Origin: Synaphobranchus kaupii
Taxonomy: Eukaryota; Chordata; Actinopteri; Anguilliformes; Synaphobranchidae
Assembly (NCBI GenBank): GCA_029718625.1
Contig: CM056383.1
Coordinates: 68,047,758-68,111,757, forward strand
Length of the DNA: 64,000 bases
Direction of reading: 5' to 3'
Shown piece after piece: positions 62,223 through 64,000 of this stretch. Numbering within the stretch: position 1 is the stretch's first letter; the number at the start of each line of letters is the position of its first letter. A model generated the notes under the pieces. It made no database searches. It was given only the letters and a program-made list of their open reading frames with translations, and was not told the origin of the DNA. The position numbers and the translations under genes are program-made.

Positions 62223-64000
62223 AGAGGCATACCCAAGATAAGACAATTTGGGTATCGCACAACCCTACTGCCTAATTGTATTAAATAAAATCTAATAAAT
62301 ACAGTTTGACATGAGGTGTAGGGTGTTCTTCCTCATTCCCCAAGCCTTTTGCTACTCAGTCAATTTACATGTAATTCTCATTTCAATTACATCGTTTTCA
62401 CAAGTTCCTATTACATTCACAATATAGCAATGATAATATCTGGTATACCAAATGACAGTTCTCCTGGAATTATAGTGAATATCTCATCTTTTTTTTTTCT
62501 TCTTTAATTGACCAATTCTTATAAAAGCTCAAAATGTCACCCTGTGATCTGATCAATCCCAACACCCCCTCCCCCCAGCCCCCAACACCCCTCCCCCCAG
62601 CACTGTCAAAGGTCAGAAACAGGTGTGAGAGCCATTACTGGAGAAGGTGTGGATCCTCCTCAGTGTTAATTAGTTTAACTTTTGACAGGGTCTAAGGTCT
62701 GAGACAGTTCAATGACAGTTCAGGTGGGATCATCCTGATTAAAGCTTTCTGAGATAAAAGGTTGTGTCCAGCGCTCTTCAGCCGATTTTAAGTGGCTTGG
62801 TTCAGGCTTGTCAGGCAATGATTTGTGGGCTATTTTTTTATGGAAGGCAGGCAGCTCCAATATGGCTCTCTTTCTTTTACCGTCTATTGCAAAAAAGGCC
62901 TTTTGATTAGCGGTTTTATCTTGGGGGTTATTTGTCTATTTTCCCCTATATTAGTACACAACAAATACACTAGAAATCAGAATTAGATAGTCTTCGTTTT
63001 TTCAATGCAGTTTGTACACAAACAATACGTTCCATTTCAAAGTACCTCCTTTATTAAATTGACCATGCATGAACCACCTTATATAAGGTGTACACTCTCA
63101 CTAATCTCATGAATTGAATTGCCTTGTTCTGGCAGCATTGCATGTACCATGTGACTTATCCAGTTAACTTACATGTTGGGTAAAATTAAAATTGGGTAAA
63201 GCATCTGTCTGGTCACCATGTTAGTGAAACTGTATAAAATTGGTTTTTGGACCACGCCCCTATCCTGATATTTATTTATTTTTTGTGACAGTTTAACAAT
63301 TTCAGCTCATACTTTAAGGCCATAATTATGATACAATTACTGGAAAGTATGACAATTAATATAAAATGCCCTTCTTTATTGACCCAGATTAATATTATAA
63401 TGAGTGATTTATATATCCCTTCCCTTATAATTGGTCTCCATGATGATGAGAATTACCCTTTAATATGAACACAGGTACCCCCATGAGACTGGCCCTTTAT
63501 TTGTTTCTGGAGTCAAGCAAAGCATACCGATGGAGATCTAGCATCTTGCCAATTATCCTTAACTCAAATGCCATTATAACAATAAAGATAATTAATTACT
63601 CGAGCTTTCCTGCTGCATAATTAAATTTACGGGATGATGAATGCGGGCCGTTCCTCATTTTGAACACGCCCCATTGGTTACACTTGGCACACAATCTGTG
63701 ATAGATTCCTGTAGTTATTTTTAACAGTAACGTTTATTCGGAAAGGGAGAGCGTCTATTTATTAATTTATTTTTACATGCTATCTAGCAACGAAAGCAAG
63801 TGGCAGGAACATACCCTGGTGTGTACTGAAAAGAAAGGTAATCATAAAAATAAATAAATAAATAAATCAGGCAGCTCTCTTGTCCCCATTTCACACCATG
63901 GCCAGTGACTGCCTTTATGAGACAACTCACTTATAGCTTTTACCTGCTTTCTTATGAACCGTATGGGCACACAGCAACAGCAAACACACAATGTCGTGCC
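62223..64000. other. Non-coding, possibly conserved unique DNA
   Basis: Without repeat signatures apart from a small (AAAT)n near 63845-63867 and a CCCC-rich bit near 62565-62600. Stretches such as 62630-62840 and 63480-63660 have the balanced composition seen in conserved non-coding elements, but this is an impression only. Confidence 0.4.

Overview
This is a vertebrate, almost certainly teleost, non-coding window. It holds repeat-rich, AT-rich DNA with long CA/GT microsatellites, tRNA-derived SINEs with the conserved tail that includes GTCGCTCTGGATAAGAGCGT, foldback and TIR DNA elements, and 3' ends of non-LTR retrotransposons. The SINE at 31451-31676 resembles elements I associate with eel/tarpon-type (elopomorph) fishes; that placement is a low-confidence inference. 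I found no convincing protein-coding exon, tRNA gene, rRNA or CRISPR array. Apart from the tandem arrays, open frames are short and look like chance.

Layout. 1-2480: unique DNA with one SINE, one short DNA element and a probable retrotransposon 3' end. 2536-9415: a 6.9 kb minisatellite of about 229 copies of a 30-bp GC-rich unit with visible higher-order structure, the outstanding feature of the window. 9411-9730: a CpG-rich flank with promoter-like motifs. 10613-11112: a 500-N assembly gap. 11113-31450: mostly unique AT-rich DNA with a 32-bp minisatellite (14282-14633), a TA-flanked TIR element (15672-15931), simple repeats, and L1-type remnants. 31451-43690: SINE, TIR elements, a three-layer nested insertion (38554-39187), a second nested pair (41378-41701), and a 61-bp minisatellite abutting a short DNA element (42838-43690). 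43691-52621: a predicted branched foldback (47492-47584), microsatellites, two abutting SINEs, a second CpG-rich block (50127-50670) and a 22-bp minisatellite (50760-51135). 52622-64000: unique AT-rich DNA, a solo 61-bp unit, tandem NF-E2-like sites, a 465-bp TIR element rich in ACCATGGT (60944-61408) and a SINE copy on the minus strand.

The parts are not a gene system. They are the remains of transposition and tandem amplification in an intergenic or intronic region. The two CpG-rich blocks are the only places that look like they could act as promoters or regulatory elements. The strongest candidate for something undescribed is the 30-bp array: its unit length is a multiple of three, three of its six frames are open for hundreds of codons, and its sequence variants recur in a fixed order over a 21-unit (630 bp) higher-order repeat.
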